A stretch of 40,684 nt of DNA from Paractinoplanes aksuensis (GTDB lineage: Bacteria > Actinomycetota > Actinomycetes > Mycobacteriales > Micromonosporaceae). Location of the stretch: contig NZ_JAMYJR010000066.1 of assembly GCF_024137025.1 (NCBI RefSeq), forward strand, positions 1 through 40,684, given 5' to 3'. Shown here one piece after another: positions 1 to 8,060 of this stretch (position 1 is the stretch's first letter; each line of letters begins with the position of its first letter). Both the position numbers and the translations under genes were made by a program. Under the pieces are notes generated by a model, which searched no databases, had not been told where the DNA came from, and saw only the letters and a program-made list of their open reading frames with translations.

Positions 1-1
1 C

Positions 2-190
2 GACCGCGAGCTCGAACGCGGCCTGCGCGGCCTCGTCGGCTCGGGGTCGTCGCAGGTCAGCGTGGGCGCCGCGCTGCGCGCCCGTGACGCCGCCCGCCCG
101 AGCGAGCAAGACCTGGCCGAGGCCGACCGCAACCTCACGATCGTCCGCCGCAACTGGGTGCCGCGCGAGGAACTGCCCCGCAACCGCTAG
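2..190 (+). CDS. C-terminal fragment of an unrecognised protein
   Basis: An open frame enters from the left edge and ends at TAG 188-190, leaving 62 residues. The tail is charged and rich in Arg and Ala, with a Trp-containing end (NWVPREELPRNR). The coding bias (G/C at nearly every third position) suits a real gene. It converges on rpiB with a 1-nt gap between the two stop codons. I do not recognise the family; no membrane segment or catalytic motif is visible in what remains. Confidence 0.6.
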   Translation, partial: DRELERGLRGLVGSGSSQVSVGAALRARDAARPSEQDLAEADRNLTIVRRNWVPREELPRNR

Positions 191-191
191 T

Positions 192-668
192 TCAGCTGGC
201 CGGGAGCTCCGGCAGGGCGGGGCGGCCGGCCTCGTACTCGGCCAGCTGGGCGATCCGGCGGGCGTGGCGCGGGTTGCCCGAGAACGGGGTGGCCAGGAAC
301 GTCTCGACGAAACCGGTGGCCTCGTCGAGCGTGTGCTCGCGGGCGCCGATGGCGATGACGTTGGCGTCGTTGTGCTGACGGGCCAGCTGGGCGATCTCGG
401 TGCGCCAGACCAGCGCCGCCCGCACGCCGTCGATCAGGTTGGCCGCGATCTGCTCGCCGTTGCCCGAGCCGCCGATCACGATGCCCAGCGAGCCCGCGTC
501 GGCCACCACCTTGGCCCCGGTGTGCAGGCAGAAGGCCGGGTAGTCGTCGTCCGGGTCGTAGACGTGCGGCCCCACGTCGACGACGTCGTGCCCCTGCTTG
601 ATCAGGTGGTTCACGAGGTGCATCTTCAGCTCGTAACCGGCGTGGTCGGAACCCAGATAGACGCGCAT
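192..668 (-). CDS. rpiB: Ribose-5-phosphate isomerase B
   Basis: Interconverts ribose 5-phosphate and ribulose 5-phosphate in the non-oxidative pentose phosphate pathway; cytosolic. The 158-aa product has the family's usual length. It shows the N-terminal SDHAG phosphate/substrate motif (residues 7-11), the GGSGNGE loop (66-72) and HNDANV (99-104). Like mycobacterial RpiB it lacks the catalytic Cys of the E. coli enzyme; Glu72 in GSGNGE is the expected base, so it is a normal actinobacterial version. It lies about 20 nt downstream of the alpha/beta hydrolase gene and is probably the last gene of that minus-strand block. The family assignment is firm. Confidence 0.95.
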   Translation of the reverse strand: MRVYLGSDHAGYELKMHLVNHLIKQGHDVVDVGPHVYDPDDDYPAFCLHTGAKVVADAGSLGIVIGGSGNGEQIAANLIDGVRAALVWRTEIAQLARQHNDANVIAIGAREHTLDEATGFVETFLATPFSGNPRHARRIAQLAEYEAGRPALPELPAS

Positions 669-689
669 GGTCTCACTCTCTCAGAAATG

Positions 690-1601
690 TCAGAAGCACA
701 AGGCCGCACGCAGGTAGGAGGCGACCTGATCGGTGGCCACCCGCGCGTCGTCGATCACCGCGAGCTTGCGGGCGAATCCATGATTCACCCCCATGTAGCG
801 GGTGTGCACGACGGGCACGCCCGCCGCCAGCAGCGCGTCGGCGTAGTCGGCGCCCTCGTCGCGCAGGGCGTCGTACTGGGCCGTGATGATCAGCGTGGGC
901 GGCAGGCCGGCCAGGCTCTCGGCGGCCAGCGGGGCCACGTCGGGCGTGAACCGGGTCATCGGGTCCGGGGCGTACGTCTCCCAGGCCACTTTCATCGAGG
1001 CCCGGTCGAGGCCGTACGAGCCGACCTCGTCGTACGACTCGGAGGCGGTCATCGGGTCGATCGCGGGGTAGATGAGCACCTGCAGGTCGAGCGGGGTGGC
1101 CGCGTCGCGCTGGCGCCGGGCGACGACAGTGGCGAGCTGGCCGCCCGCGCTGTCGCCGCCGATGGCCAGCCGGGACGGGTCGACACCGAGCTCGGCGCCC
1201 GCCTTCCGGACGTACGCAATGACCGTCTCCACGTCGTCCAGAGCGGCCGGGAAGACGTGTTCCGGGGCGAGCCGGTAGCCGACGGAGAGCACCGCGCAGC
1301 CGGACCGGTCGGCGATCCGCCGGCACGCGCGGTCGACGGTCTCGATGCTGCCGTAGCACCAGCCACCGCCGTGCACGTAGACGAAGACGGGCGCGTCGAC
1401 CTTGGCGGCGTAGAGCCGGCACGGCACTCCCCCGGCGTCCACGTCGACCACTACCGGCAGCGGCAGGGCGGGGCCGCACTCGTCCTCGTTCGAGTCCTCC
1501 ATCGCCTGCCGCATGAAATACAGCATTTCGTACGGATCGGTGAGATCGGCCGGCGGCTGGGCTCGCAACCAAGCCGCCGCCGTGATCTGAGGGTTGAGCA
1601 T
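690..1601 (-). CDS. Alpha/beta hydrolase (hormone-sensitive-lipase-like esterase)
   Basis: Predicted cytosolic carboxylesterase of the alpha/beta-hydrolase_3 group, 303 aa, with no signal peptide. The oxyanion motif HGGG is at 77-80, the nucleophile elbow GDSAGG at 149-154 (Ser151), and the likely acid and base are Asp244 (QYDALRDEG) and His274 (VNHGF). All family landmarks are present, so it should be active; the substrate cannot be told. I chose ATG 1601 because it begins 2 nt after the DUF1015 stop codon and the protein aligns from there; the same frame stays open 58 codons further upstream, but that part is low-complexity and overlaps DUF1015. Co-transcription with DUF1015 and rpiB is likely. 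Confidence 0.9.
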   Translation of the reverse strand: MLNPQITAAAWLRAQPPADLTDPYEMLYFMRQAMEDSNEDECGPALPLPVVVDVDAGGVPCRLYAAKVDAPVFVYVHGGGWCYGSIETVDRACRRIADRSGCAVLSVGYRLAPEHVFPAALDDVETVIAYVRKAGAELGVDPSRLAIGGDSAGGQLATVVARRQRDAATPLDLQVLIYPAIDPMTASESYDEVGSYGLDRASMKVAWETYAPDPMTRFTPDVAPLAAESLAGLPPTLIITAQYDALRDEGADYADALLAAGVPVVHTRYMGVNHGFARKLAVIDDARVATDQVASYLRAALCF

Positions 1602-1603
1602 GA

Positions 1604-2800
1604 TCAGTCGAGCTGGCTGAGGACGAGGCCGCCCCGCGCCTTGGGCGTGAACCAGGTGCTCTTGCGGGGCAGCTTCTGGCGTTCCAGATTCACCCGGACG
1701 AAGTCGTCCACGGTGACCGGAGCGATCAGCACGGCCAGTTCGGACCGGCCCGCCTCGACCTCGCCCCGCAGCCACTCGGCCGGATAGTCGCCGCCCACGT
1801 AGTTGATCCGCTTGTCGCCCGGGTCGAGCCCGAGCACGTCGCGCAGCAGCACCCGCTCGACCAGCGCGTGGTCGAGGTTGTCGACGTCGGGCAGGTTGAC
1901 GTTGACCGGCAGCCCGACGGTGAAGGACCGCCCGGCCGCGTACAGCTCGACGGTGCCCTTGCTGGGAACCTGGGCCGGCCGCGGCACCTCGGTGACCGTG
2001 GCGCCGGCCTCGCGCAGCCGCGCCAGCATCTCGTCGAGAGCCAGGGGCAGCTCGCTGACCAGGCGGTTGTAGGGCTGGATGGCGACCGAGGCGGGCGTGG
2101 TGACCACGGCCAGGAAGCGCGACAGGCCGGCCGTCTGCGCGGCCAGGCTGCGGTGGTTGCCGTCGGCCACGACCAGCTCGCCCCCGCCGGCCAGGGCCAG
2201 CAACTCGTCCTGCTGGGGGCCCGGGCCGAGCACCCAGATGGCGTGGGTGCGGCCGGTCTGGTCGACGTCGGTGGCGGCCGGGGCGCCGGCCGCGTCGGTG
2301 GCGGCGGCCAGGGCCGCGTGCAGCTGCTCACCCTGGCCGGTCTGCAGCAGCAGGACCGGCGACAGCAGCGTCCCCACTGCCTCGGCCAGGGCGACGCGCT
2401 CGCGGACCTTTTCCAGGAAGACGTCCTCGTTGCGGATGACCAGGCCCGGCTCGTCGGCCCGGGTGGAGATCTGGTCGGTGTCGACCAGGCTCCAGAGCCC
2501 GTACGCCGGGGACTCGCCGGCCGCGGTGATGCGGTAGAGCACGACGACCGAGTCGGCCGGCGTGTAGAGACCCTCGGCCCGCTGCAGCGCGAGCCGGGCC
2601 ACCGCGTCGGGCAGCGAGGCGGCGAAGGTCTGGCCCAGCGACTCGGGTGCCAGGTGCGGCATCTCGACAGCGAGTGAACTATGCGGATTGTCGGCGATGA
2701 TGGACGTGATTTCGGCGTCGTCGGCGAATTCGTCGTAGTTCTGGGCGCCCGTGCCACCAGTGGTGACCCAGGCCCGGCTGATCGGATGCGCGACCGTCAT
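1604..2800 (-). CDS. DUF1015 family protein
   Basis: A 398-aa soluble protein of the DUF1015 family, whose biochemical role is not established as far as I know. Family hallmarks are ADGNHRS at 212-218 (the family's D-G-x-H-R motif) and the C-terminal end with KSTWFTPKARGGLVL. The start ATG at 2800 has no obvious Shine-Dalgarno sequence; it follows the 70-aa gene's stop by 11 nt, so translation may be coupled. The hydrolase gene downstream begins 2 nt after its stop. A cytosolic enzyme is likely; no function is claimed. Confidence 0.88.
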   Translation of the reverse strand: MTVAHPISRAWVTTGGTGAQNYDEFADDAEITSIIADNPHSSLAVEMPHLAPESLGQTFAASLPDAVARLALQRAEGLYTPADSVVVLYRITAAGESPAYGLWSLVDTDQISTRADEPGLVIRNEDVFLEKVRERVALAEAVGTLLSPVLLLQTGQGEQLHAALAAATDAAGAPAATDVDQTGRTHAIWVLGPGPQQDELLALAGGGELVVADGNHRSLAAQTAGLSRFLAVVTTPASVAIQPYNRLVSELPLALDEMLARLREAGATVTEVPRPAQVPSKGTVELYAAGRSFTVGLPVNVNLPDVDNLDHALVERVLLRDVLGLDPGDKRINYVGGDYPAEWLRGEVEAGRSELAVLIAPVTVDDFVRVNLERQKLPRKSTWFTPKARGGLVLSQLD

Positions 2801-2811
2801 GACTCAAGAAG

Positions 2812-3024
2812 CTACCGGGCGGCCCGGCGGTGCCGTCCGACGGGCATGTTGCCCCGTGACCTGGCCTGCTGACCGCGGCGCCAGGGGCCGACGGGCCGTT
2901 CGAACGGCACCGCCGAGACCGTGACCGGCGGCGCGACCAGCGCGGCCAGCTCGGGCGCCAGATTTGTCCAGTCGTCGCGGTGGACCGAGATGACCGATGG
3001 AGCGACGGCTTCCGAGTCCGCCAT
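2812..3024 (-). CDS. Small conserved-looking hypothetical protein (70 aa)
   Basis: This short gene precedes DUF1015 on the same strand. ATG 3024 is preceded by GGAGG with 5-nt spacing, the best ribosome-binding site nearby, which decides the start over an in-frame GTG/ATG further up. The N-terminal half is moderately hydrophobic and acidic; the C-terminal third is strongly basic (many Arg, ending RRAAR) and could bind nucleic acid or ribosomes, which is only a suggestion from composition. No family is recognised. An inverted repeat lies just upstream (3041-3064). Confidence 0.6.
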   Translation of the reverse strand: MADSEAVAPSVISVHRDDWTNLAPELAALVAPPVTVSAVPFERPVGPWRRGQQARSRGNMPVGRHRRAAR

Positions 3025-3040
3025 TTCCGCCTCCGCGTGG

Positions 3041-3064
3041 GATGAGGTGTGTATCACCCTCATC
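3041..3064 (-). promoter_or_regulatory. Inverted repeat, possible operator for the 70-aa/DUF1015 block
   Basis: GATGAGG (3041-3047) and CCTCATC (3058-3064) form a perfect 7-bp inverted repeat around a 10-nt spacer, 17 nt upstream of ATG 3024. Size, symmetry and position suit a repressor site. No cognate regulator is visible nearby. Confidence 0.35.
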
Positions 3065-3104
3065 CAACGACGGGCCGGAGGCGCCGGTGGCGCTTTTCCC
3101 GCGA

Positions 3105-3734
3105 TCAGTCGAATACCGGACCGACGTCACGTGTGCGCTTGATCTCGTAGAAGCCGGGGGTGCCGGCGACCAGCATCACGCCGTCCCAGAGCCGGCCGGC
3201 GGCCTCGCCCTTGGGGGCCGGGGTGACGACCGGGCCGAAGAAGGCGATCTTGTCGTCGCCGCCGCCGGGGCCGGGGGCGTGGATGACCGGGGTCCCGACG
3301 TCCAGCCCGACCGGCTTCATGCCGGCGTCGTGACTGCCGCGCAGCGCGTCGTCCCAGGCGTTGCTGCCGGCCGCGTCGGCCAGCGCCGGGTCGAGGCCGA
3401 CCTCGGTCAGGGCCTCGGTGTAGAGCTGCTCGCCGAACTCGTACTTACGCAGGTGGATCCGGGTGCCGAGGGCGGTGTAGAGATCACGCAGCACCTGCGG
3501 GCCGGCGGCCTCCTCGGCGGCGATGCAGACCCGTACGGGCCCCCAGGCCTTCTCGAGGAAGCCGGTGTATTCCGGCGAGAGGTCGCGGCCCTGGTTGAGC
3601 ACGGCCAGGCTCATCACGTTGAACCGGATGTCGAGCGGGCGGACCTGCTCGACCTCGAGCAGCCAGCGCGAAGTAATCCAGGCCCAGGGGCAGGCGGGGT
3701 CGAACCACATGTCGACCGTGGCGCGTTCAGTCAT
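3105..3734 (-). CDS. Rv2466c-like thioredoxin-fold (DsbA family) protein
   Basis: A 209-aa protein closely resembling M. tuberculosis Rv2466c, a mycothiol-dependent nitroreductase/reductase of the DsbA superfamily. The matching landmarks are FDPxCPWxWITSRW near the start, AWGPVR around 64-69, a GMKPVGLDVGTP segment and the ending FYEIKRTR. The active site reads Cys15-Pro-Trp-Ala18, so the second Cys of the CPWC motif is replaced; a monothiol (mycothiolated) mechanism remains possible because Cys15 is kept. ATG 3734 has GGAGGAG about 10 nt upstream. It is divergent from pepN, sharing an intergenic region of about 130 bp. Redox/thiol homeostasis is inferred from the family. Confidence 0.85.
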   Translation of the reverse strand: MTERATVDMWFDPACPWAWITSRWLLEVEQVRPLDIRFNVMSLAVLNQGRDLSPEYTGFLEKAWGPVRVCIAAEEAAGPQVLRDLYTALGTRIHLRKYEFGEQLYTEALTEVGLDPALADAAGSNAWDDALRGSHDAGMKPVGLDVGTPVIHAPGPGGGDDKIAFFGPVVTPAPKGEAAGRLWDGVMLVAGTPGFYEIKRTRDVGPVFD

Positions 3735-3820
3735 GAACCAGATACTCCTCCACGCAACTATCTCGTGTCGCTACCGGCGCGGGTTACGGTCCGGGTGAGG
3801 TGGGACACCTGGCTGCCGCC

Positions 3821-3826
3821 TAGGCT
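3821..3826 (+). promoter_or_regulatory. Candidate -10 element (TAGGCT) for pepN
   Basis: TAGGCT sits 36 nt upstream of the chosen pepN start and fits the actinobacterial TANNNT pattern. No convincing -35 is visible 16-18 nt upstream. The same hexamer precedes otsA at 19065. Confidence 0.4.
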
Positions 3827-3862
3827 GGCGAGGAAAGCTTGTGCGCTCAGAGGAGAGTGACT

Positions 3863-6421
3863 GTGGCCGGAGTTCGTAATTTGACCCAGGTGGAGGCGGC
3901 CGAGCGGGCCCGCCTGCTGGAGGTCGCCGGATACGACATCACCTTGGATCTGACCGACGGCTACGGCAACCCCGGCGACGGCACCTTCCGCTCCACCACG
4001 GTCGTGACGTTCACCTGCCGCGAGCCCGGTGCGGAGACCTTCATCGAGACCGCGGCCTCGTCGGTGCGGTCCGCGACCCTGAACGGCGAACCGGTCGACC
4101 TGACCGGCTTCTCGGCCGAGAAGGGCCTGACCCTGACCGGCCTGGCCGCCGAGAACGAACTGGTGGTCGACGCCGACTTCTTCTACTCGGCCAGCGGCCA
4201 GGGCCTGCAGCGCAGCCTCGACCCGGTCGACAAGGAGATCTACCTCTACAGCCAGTTCGAGACGGCGGACGCCCAGCGGGTGTACGCGTGCTTCGACCAG
4301 CCCGACCTCAAGAGCGTCTACACCTGGCACGTCACGGTGCCGAAGCACTGGAAGGCCATCTCGAACATGCCGGCCGAGCGCGACGAGGCCGCGGGCCCCG
4401 GCGCCAAGACCGTGCACTTCGAGAAGTCGGCCCGGATGAGCACCTACATCACGGCGATCTGCGCCGGGCCGTACCACGAGGTGCGCGACTCGCACGACGG
4501 CATCGAGCTCGGCGTCTTCTGCCGCGCCTCGATGGCGCAGTACCTCGACCCGGACGACCTGTTCCTGATCACCAAGCAGGGCTTCGACTTCTTCCACCAG
4601 CAGTTCGGCGTGCGCTACCCGCTGCCCAAGTACGACCAGCTCTGGGTGCCCGACTTCAACGCCGGCGCGATGGAGAACTTCGGCTGCGTGACGCACGCCG
4701 AGTCGCACTACATCTACCGGTCGCAGGTCACCGATTTCGAGTACGAGCAGCGCGCCAACACGATCCTGCACGAGATGGCCCACATGTGGTTCGGCGACCT
4801 CGTGACCATGCGCTGGTGGAACGACCTGTGGTTGAACGAGTCGTTCGCCGAGTGGGCCAGCCACTGGTGCAGCTCGCACGCCACCCGCTTCACCGACGCC
4901 TGGACGACGTTCCTGTCCGTCCGCAAGAGCTGGGGCTACCGCCAGGACCAGCTGTCCTCGACCCACCCGGTCTACACCGAGATGCCCGACCTCGAGGCGG
5001 TGGAGGTCAACTTCGACGGCATCACCTACGCCAAGGGCGCGAGTGTCATCAAGCAATTGGTGGCGTACGTGGGTCTCGACTCGTTCGTGACCGGCCTGCG
5101 CGCCTACTTCGGGCGGCACGCCTGGGGCAACGCCACCTTCGACGACCTGCTCACCGAGCTCGAGACGGCGTCCGGCCGCGAGCTGCGCAAGTTCGCGGCT
5201 CAGTGGCTCGAGACGGCCCAGGTCAACACGCTGCGCCCGATCGTCGAGGTCGGGCCGGACGGCACGTACGCCAAGGTGGTCGTGCTGCAGGAGGCCCCGG
5301 CCGACTACCCGACGCTGCGCACCCACCGGATCGGGGTCGGCCTGTACGACCTCGACGGCGAGCGCCTCGTGCGGCGCGACCTGCTCGAGATCGACGTGAC
5401 CGGGGAGCGCACCGAGATCCCGGCCCTCGCCGGTGTGCGCGCGGCCGATGTCGTGCTGCTCAACGACGACGACCTGTCGTACACGAAGCTGCGGCTCGAC
5501 GAGGGTTCGCTGGCCGTCGTCGTGCGGCACATCGCCGGGCTCGACTCGTCGCTGTCCCGCGCGCTTGTCTGGAACGCGGCGTGGGACATGCTGCGCGACG
5601 GTGAGATGGCCACGCGCGACTACGTGACGCTGGTCTGCTCGGGCCTGCCCGCCGAGACCGACATCAACCTCACCACCTGGACGGCCCGGCAGGCGGCGAC
5701 CGCTGTCGCGCAGTACGCCGACCCTGCCTGGACGCCGACCGGCTGGGCCCAGCTGGCCGAGCTGGCCCGGACGTCGCTGGCCGCGGCCGAGCCCGGCAGC
5801 GGCTGGCAGCTGAGCTGGGCCCGCTCGCTGATCACGGCCTCCCGCACGCCCGAGGAGCAGGCCGTGCTGCGTGGCTGGCTGGCCGGCGAGGGAGTGCCCG
5901 CGGGCCTGGTCGTCGACACCGAGCTGCGCTGGTCGCTGCTGCAGTCGCTGGCCTCGCTGGGCGCGGCGACCGAGGAGCAGATCTCCGACGAGCTCAACTC
6001 GGACCGTACGGCCAGCGGCGAGCGCGAGGCGGCCGTGGCCCGGGCGCTGATCCCCACCATCGAGAACAAGGCCCGGGTGTGGGGCGAGCTGACCGGCGAG
6101 GCCGACCTGCCCAACTGGCTCAACCGTTCGCTGCTGAGCGGCTTCCAGAGCGCCAAGCAGGCCGAGCTGACCGCGCCCTACGCCGAGAAGTACTTCGACG
6201 TGGTGGGCGACGTGTGGGCCCGCTCGGACAGCGAGCCGGCGCAGGAGTTCGTGCAGATGGGTTACCCGGTCTACCAGGTCAGCGAGCGCACGGTCGAGCT
6301 GACCGACGCCTGGCTGACCCGGGACGGGCAGCCGGCCTCGCTGCGGCGCCTGGTCGCCGAGGGCCGCGACGGCATCGTCCGCGCCCTCAAGGCCCGCGCG
6401 AAGGACAAAGCAGCTGGTTAA
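3863..6421 (+). CDS. pepN: Aminopeptidase N (M1 family zinc metallopeptidase)
   Basis: Removes N-terminal amino acids from peptides in the cytosol. The 852-aa product has the exopeptidase motif GAMEN (268-272) and the zinc site HEMAH with the downstream Glu (His303, Glu304, His307, Glu326 in NESFAEW), followed by an ERAP1-like C-terminal helical domain. GTG 3863 is chosen over the frame's upstream start because AGGAG lies 8-10 nt before it and the product then begins like mycobacterial PepN (MAGVRNLTQVEA...). The TAA stop overlaps the stop codon of the convergent Uma2 gene within TTAA 6418-6421. It is probably a single-gene transcript. Confidence 0.96.
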   Translation: MAGVRNLTQVEAAERARLLEVAGYDITLDLTDGYGNPGDGTFRSTTVVTFTCREPGAETFIETAASSVRSATLNGEPVDLTGFSAEKGLTLTGLAAENELVVDADFFYSASGQGLQRSLDPVDKEIYLYSQFETADAQRVYACFDQPDLKSVYTWHVTVPKHWKAISNMPAERDEAAGPGAKTVHFEKSARMSTYITAICAGPYHEVRDSHDGIELGVFCRASMAQYLDPDDLFLITKQGFDFFHQQFGVRYPLPKYDQLWVPDFNAGAMENFGCVTHAESHYIYRSQVTDFEYEQRANTILHEMAHMWFGDLVTMRWWNDLWLNESFAEWASHWCSSHATRFTDAWTTFLSVRKSWGYRQDQLSSTHPVYTEMPDLEAVEVNFDGITYAKGASVIKQLVAYVGLDSFVTGLRAYFGRHAWGNATFDDLLTELETASGRELRKFAAQWLETAQVNTLRPIVEVGPDGTYAKVVVLQEAPADYPTLRTHRIGVGLYDLDGERLVRRDLLEIDVTGERTEIPALAGVRAADVVLLNDDDLSYTKLRLDEGSLAVVVRHIAGLDSSLSRALVWNAAWDMLRDGEMATRDYVTLVCSGLPAETDINLTTWTARQAATAVAQYADPAWTPTGWAQLAELARTSLAAAEPGSGWQLSWARSLITASRTPEEQAVLRGWLAGEGVPAGLVVDTELRWSLLQSLASLGAATEEQISDELNSDRTASGEREAAVARALIPTIENKARVWGELTGEADLPNWLNRSLLSGFQSAKQAELTAPYAEKYFDVVGDVWARSDSEPAQEFVQMGYPVYQVSERTVELTDAWLTRDGQPASLRRLVAEGRDGIVRALKARAKDKAAG

Positions 6422-6963
6422 AGCCAGGTAGCCGGAGCCACACGGACCGGATAGGGGGCGTCGAGCTTGACCGGCTCGGCGCCCTCGATGCTGTGCACGG
6501 CCCGGTAGCGGGCGGCGCCCAGCTCGTACGTCCTCAGCATCGGACTGACCCGGCCGGGCTCGACCCGCCAGAGAGCCGGGATGCCGCCCTCGGCGTAGAG
6601 GGAGGGCTTGAGCAGCCGGTCGAAGCGGCGGGTGGCGCTCGTCTCGACCTCGACGACCAGAGCCACGTCGGCCGGGTCGCACCAGACCGCCCCGGACGAG
6701 CGGGGCCGCAGCACGGTGACGTCGGGCACCAGATTGCTCGGGCCGATCTCGATCCCCAGCCGGTCGCAGACCCACCAGCCGGGCGGCGCGGCCGCGCGCA
6801 GCGTGGTGACGACGGCGCGCACGAGGGCTTCGTGCGACTCGGGCTCGGGCGGCGCGACGTGCAGGCTGCCGTCGACGATCTCGTAGCGGTGCCCGTCTTG
6901 CGGGAAAAGGTGGAGGTCGGGCTCGGTCCACTGCCCCTCGGGGGCCGTGAACCAGGTCGTCAT
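6418..6963 (-). CDS. Uma2-family (DUF820) PD-(D/E)XK nuclease-like protein
   Basis: A 181-aa protein with the Uma2/DUF820 layout: RYEIVDGSLHV near the N-terminus, then PDVTVLRP, the ALVVEVET strand carrying the acidic metal-binding residues, and the LLKPSLYAEGGIPALWRVEP segment. The fold is that of PD-(D/E)XK nucleases, but family members have no settled role; they are often present in many copies in cyanobacteria and actinobacteria. ATG 6963 is preferred; a GTG lies directly before it and an in-frame start at 6999 would add 12 residues. The gene is convergent with pepN and their stop codons overlap. It has no partner gene suggestive of a toxin-antitoxin or restriction system. Confidence 0.82.
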   Translation of the reverse strand: MTTWFTAPEGQWTEPDLHLFPQDGHRYEIVDGSLHVAPPEPESHEALVRAVVTTLRAAAPPGWWVCDRLGIEIGPSNLVPDVTVLRPRSSGAVWCDPADVALVVEVETSATRRFDRLLKPSLYAEGGIPALWRVEPGRVSPMLRTYELGAARYRAVHSIEGAEPVKLDAPYPVRVAPATWL

Positions 6964-7065
6964 CACCAACCGGACCACCTCCACGGCGCTTCGTCGCACG
7001 GGGTGATCAGACTATCGGCACAGTGTTGTTACCGCCCGGTTTCCGATCCCGCACAACGACAGGAA

Positions 7066-7094
7066 CCCTCGCCCCACCAGCGGTGGGGCGAGGG
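7066..7094 (-). terminator. Strong hairpin terminator (perfect 13-bp stem)
   Basis: CCCTCGCCCCACC (7066-7078) pairs perfectly with 7082-7094 across a 3-nt AGC loop. It lies 17 nt after the stop of the DUF5130 gene. No long U-tract follows on either strand, as is common for actinobacterial terminators. It may also stop stray transcription from the other side. Confidence 0.8.
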
Positions 7095-7111
7095 CTCTGT
7101 CCTAGATCTGA

Positions 7112-7570
7112 CTAAGAGCGGCCGGCGTGGGTGGCCAGCTGGTCGAGACCGGCGACCACGCCGCCGGCCAGGTCGCCGCCCGCGAACGCGGCCGCCATGG
7201 ACAGGCCGGCCAGCTTGGCGTCCCGGTCGGAGATGCGCTTGCGCGCCTCGTTGCCGGTGACGATCTCGAGCTTGCGCTGGTTGGGCGAGACCGCGATCAG
7301 GACCGCCCGCTCGGCCCGCTCGACCTGCTTGTGCAGCTTCTCGGCGAACTCGCGGGCCGGCGTCTCGAACTCGCCGAGGTAGACGCTGAAGGTCAGGCCC
7401 GTCTCGTCGTTGGCCACGCGCAGCGCGTGGTCGAGCCGCAGCAGCTGCCGGGTCGTGAAAGGACCGTCGGCGGCGTGGTTGTGGGCCACGATGGTGTCGC
7501 CACCGGGGTGGTCGAGCTCGGTCAGGGGCTGCTCGTGCGCGCCCTGAGCGGCCAGGTCACCAGCTGTCAC
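7112..7570 (-). CDS. DUF5130 family protein (TPM-like)
   Basis: A 152-aa soluble protein matching the actinobacterial DUF5130 family, which resembles TPM domains. Visible features are the central helix with LDHALRVANDETGLTFSVYLG, the AVLIAVSPNQRKLEIVTG strand and the ISDRDAKLAGLSMAAAFAGGDLAGGV helix. No biochemical role is established to my knowledge. The start is GTG 7570, which overlaps the end of the upstream membrane protein gene by 14 nt, so the two are probably translated together. A strong hairpin closes the unit. Confidence 0.8.
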   Translation of the reverse strand: MTAGDLAAQGAHEQPLTELDHPGGDTIVAHNHAADGPFTTRQLLRLDHALRVANDETGLTFSVYLGEFETPAREFAEKLHKQVERAERAVLIAVSPNQRKLEIVTGNEARKRISDRDAKLAGLSMAAAFAGGDLAGGVVAGLDQLATHAGRS

Positions 7571-7859
7571 TTGCGCCTCCTGTCGGACCGGCCTTGACCC
7601 GGGCGCCGGTGCTGTCCTCGAGCACGGGACCGGTGAGGGCCGGGGCGGGCCCGGAGCCGGCCAGAGCCGGCTGGTCGTGCCCGGTGACCTGTTCCGGCGC
7701 GGCCAGGAACCAGATCGGCTGGAACGTGTACGGACGGCCCGGCCGGTAACGGCGGTCGGGCTTCTCGCTGCGGCTGCCCGCCAGTACGAGCGCGGCGACC
7801 AGCGCGATCACGGCCGCCGGAATGATCAGATAGATCAGCACGGTGCTCAGAATTGACAA
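7557..7859 (-). CDS. Small single-pass membrane protein (about 100 aa)
   Basis: Starts with SILSTVLIYLIIPAAVIALVA, a transmembrane helix within residues 4-27, followed by a basic RYRPG segment, an aromatic FQPIWF segment and a flexible Pro/Ala/Gly tail. This pattern recurs in a small actinobacterial family located beside DUF5130; I recall the label CtaJ (aa3-type cytochrome oxidase subunit) attached to a protein of this shape, but cannot confirm it here. The start is uncertain: TTG 7859 puts the helix at the N-terminus, while GTG 7910 would add 17 residues. It overlaps the DUF5130 gene. Confidence 0.6.
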   Translation of the reverse strand: MSILSTVLIYLIIPAAVIALVAALVLAGSRSEKPDRRYRPGRPYTFQPIWFLAAPEQVTGHDQPALAGSGPAPALTGPVLEDSTGARVKAGPTGGASDSW

Positions 7860-8060
7860 CCTCAACGCCCCCAGGCGCCTGAATTCCCTGATGAAACGAA
7901 CACCAGTCACGGTAGCGGAGCGCGGAGCGTCCCGGACCGTCGGGTGTCGAACCAGAGGCTCACGCCGTCGGGATCTACGCGGAAATGGCCGCGGGGTGCG
8001 AAAATCACCCACACGCGCCGTTCGTGCCCACGCGCCCTCGAACGGCAGGAGGGGGAATCG

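Noticed and set aside
192..668. RpiB lacking the catalytic Cys as an inactive enzyme
   Set aside because: Actinobacterial RpiB normally uses Glu in the GSGNGE loop, which is present.
84..1787. Long plus-strand open frame (567 codons) opposite rpiB, the esterase and the end of DUF1015
   Set aside because: It is an antisense shadow caused by high GC: it covers several well-supported minus-strand genes and shows no family features.
3758..6931. Minus-strand open frame of over 1000 codons opposite pepN
   Set aside because: Antisense shadow of pepN; the translation is Arg/Gly/Val-rich low complexity with no motif.
6418..7000. Uma2 gene as part of a defence system
   Set aside because: No methyltransferase, toxin, reverse transcriptase or CRISPR-type neighbour; its neighbours are housekeeping genes.
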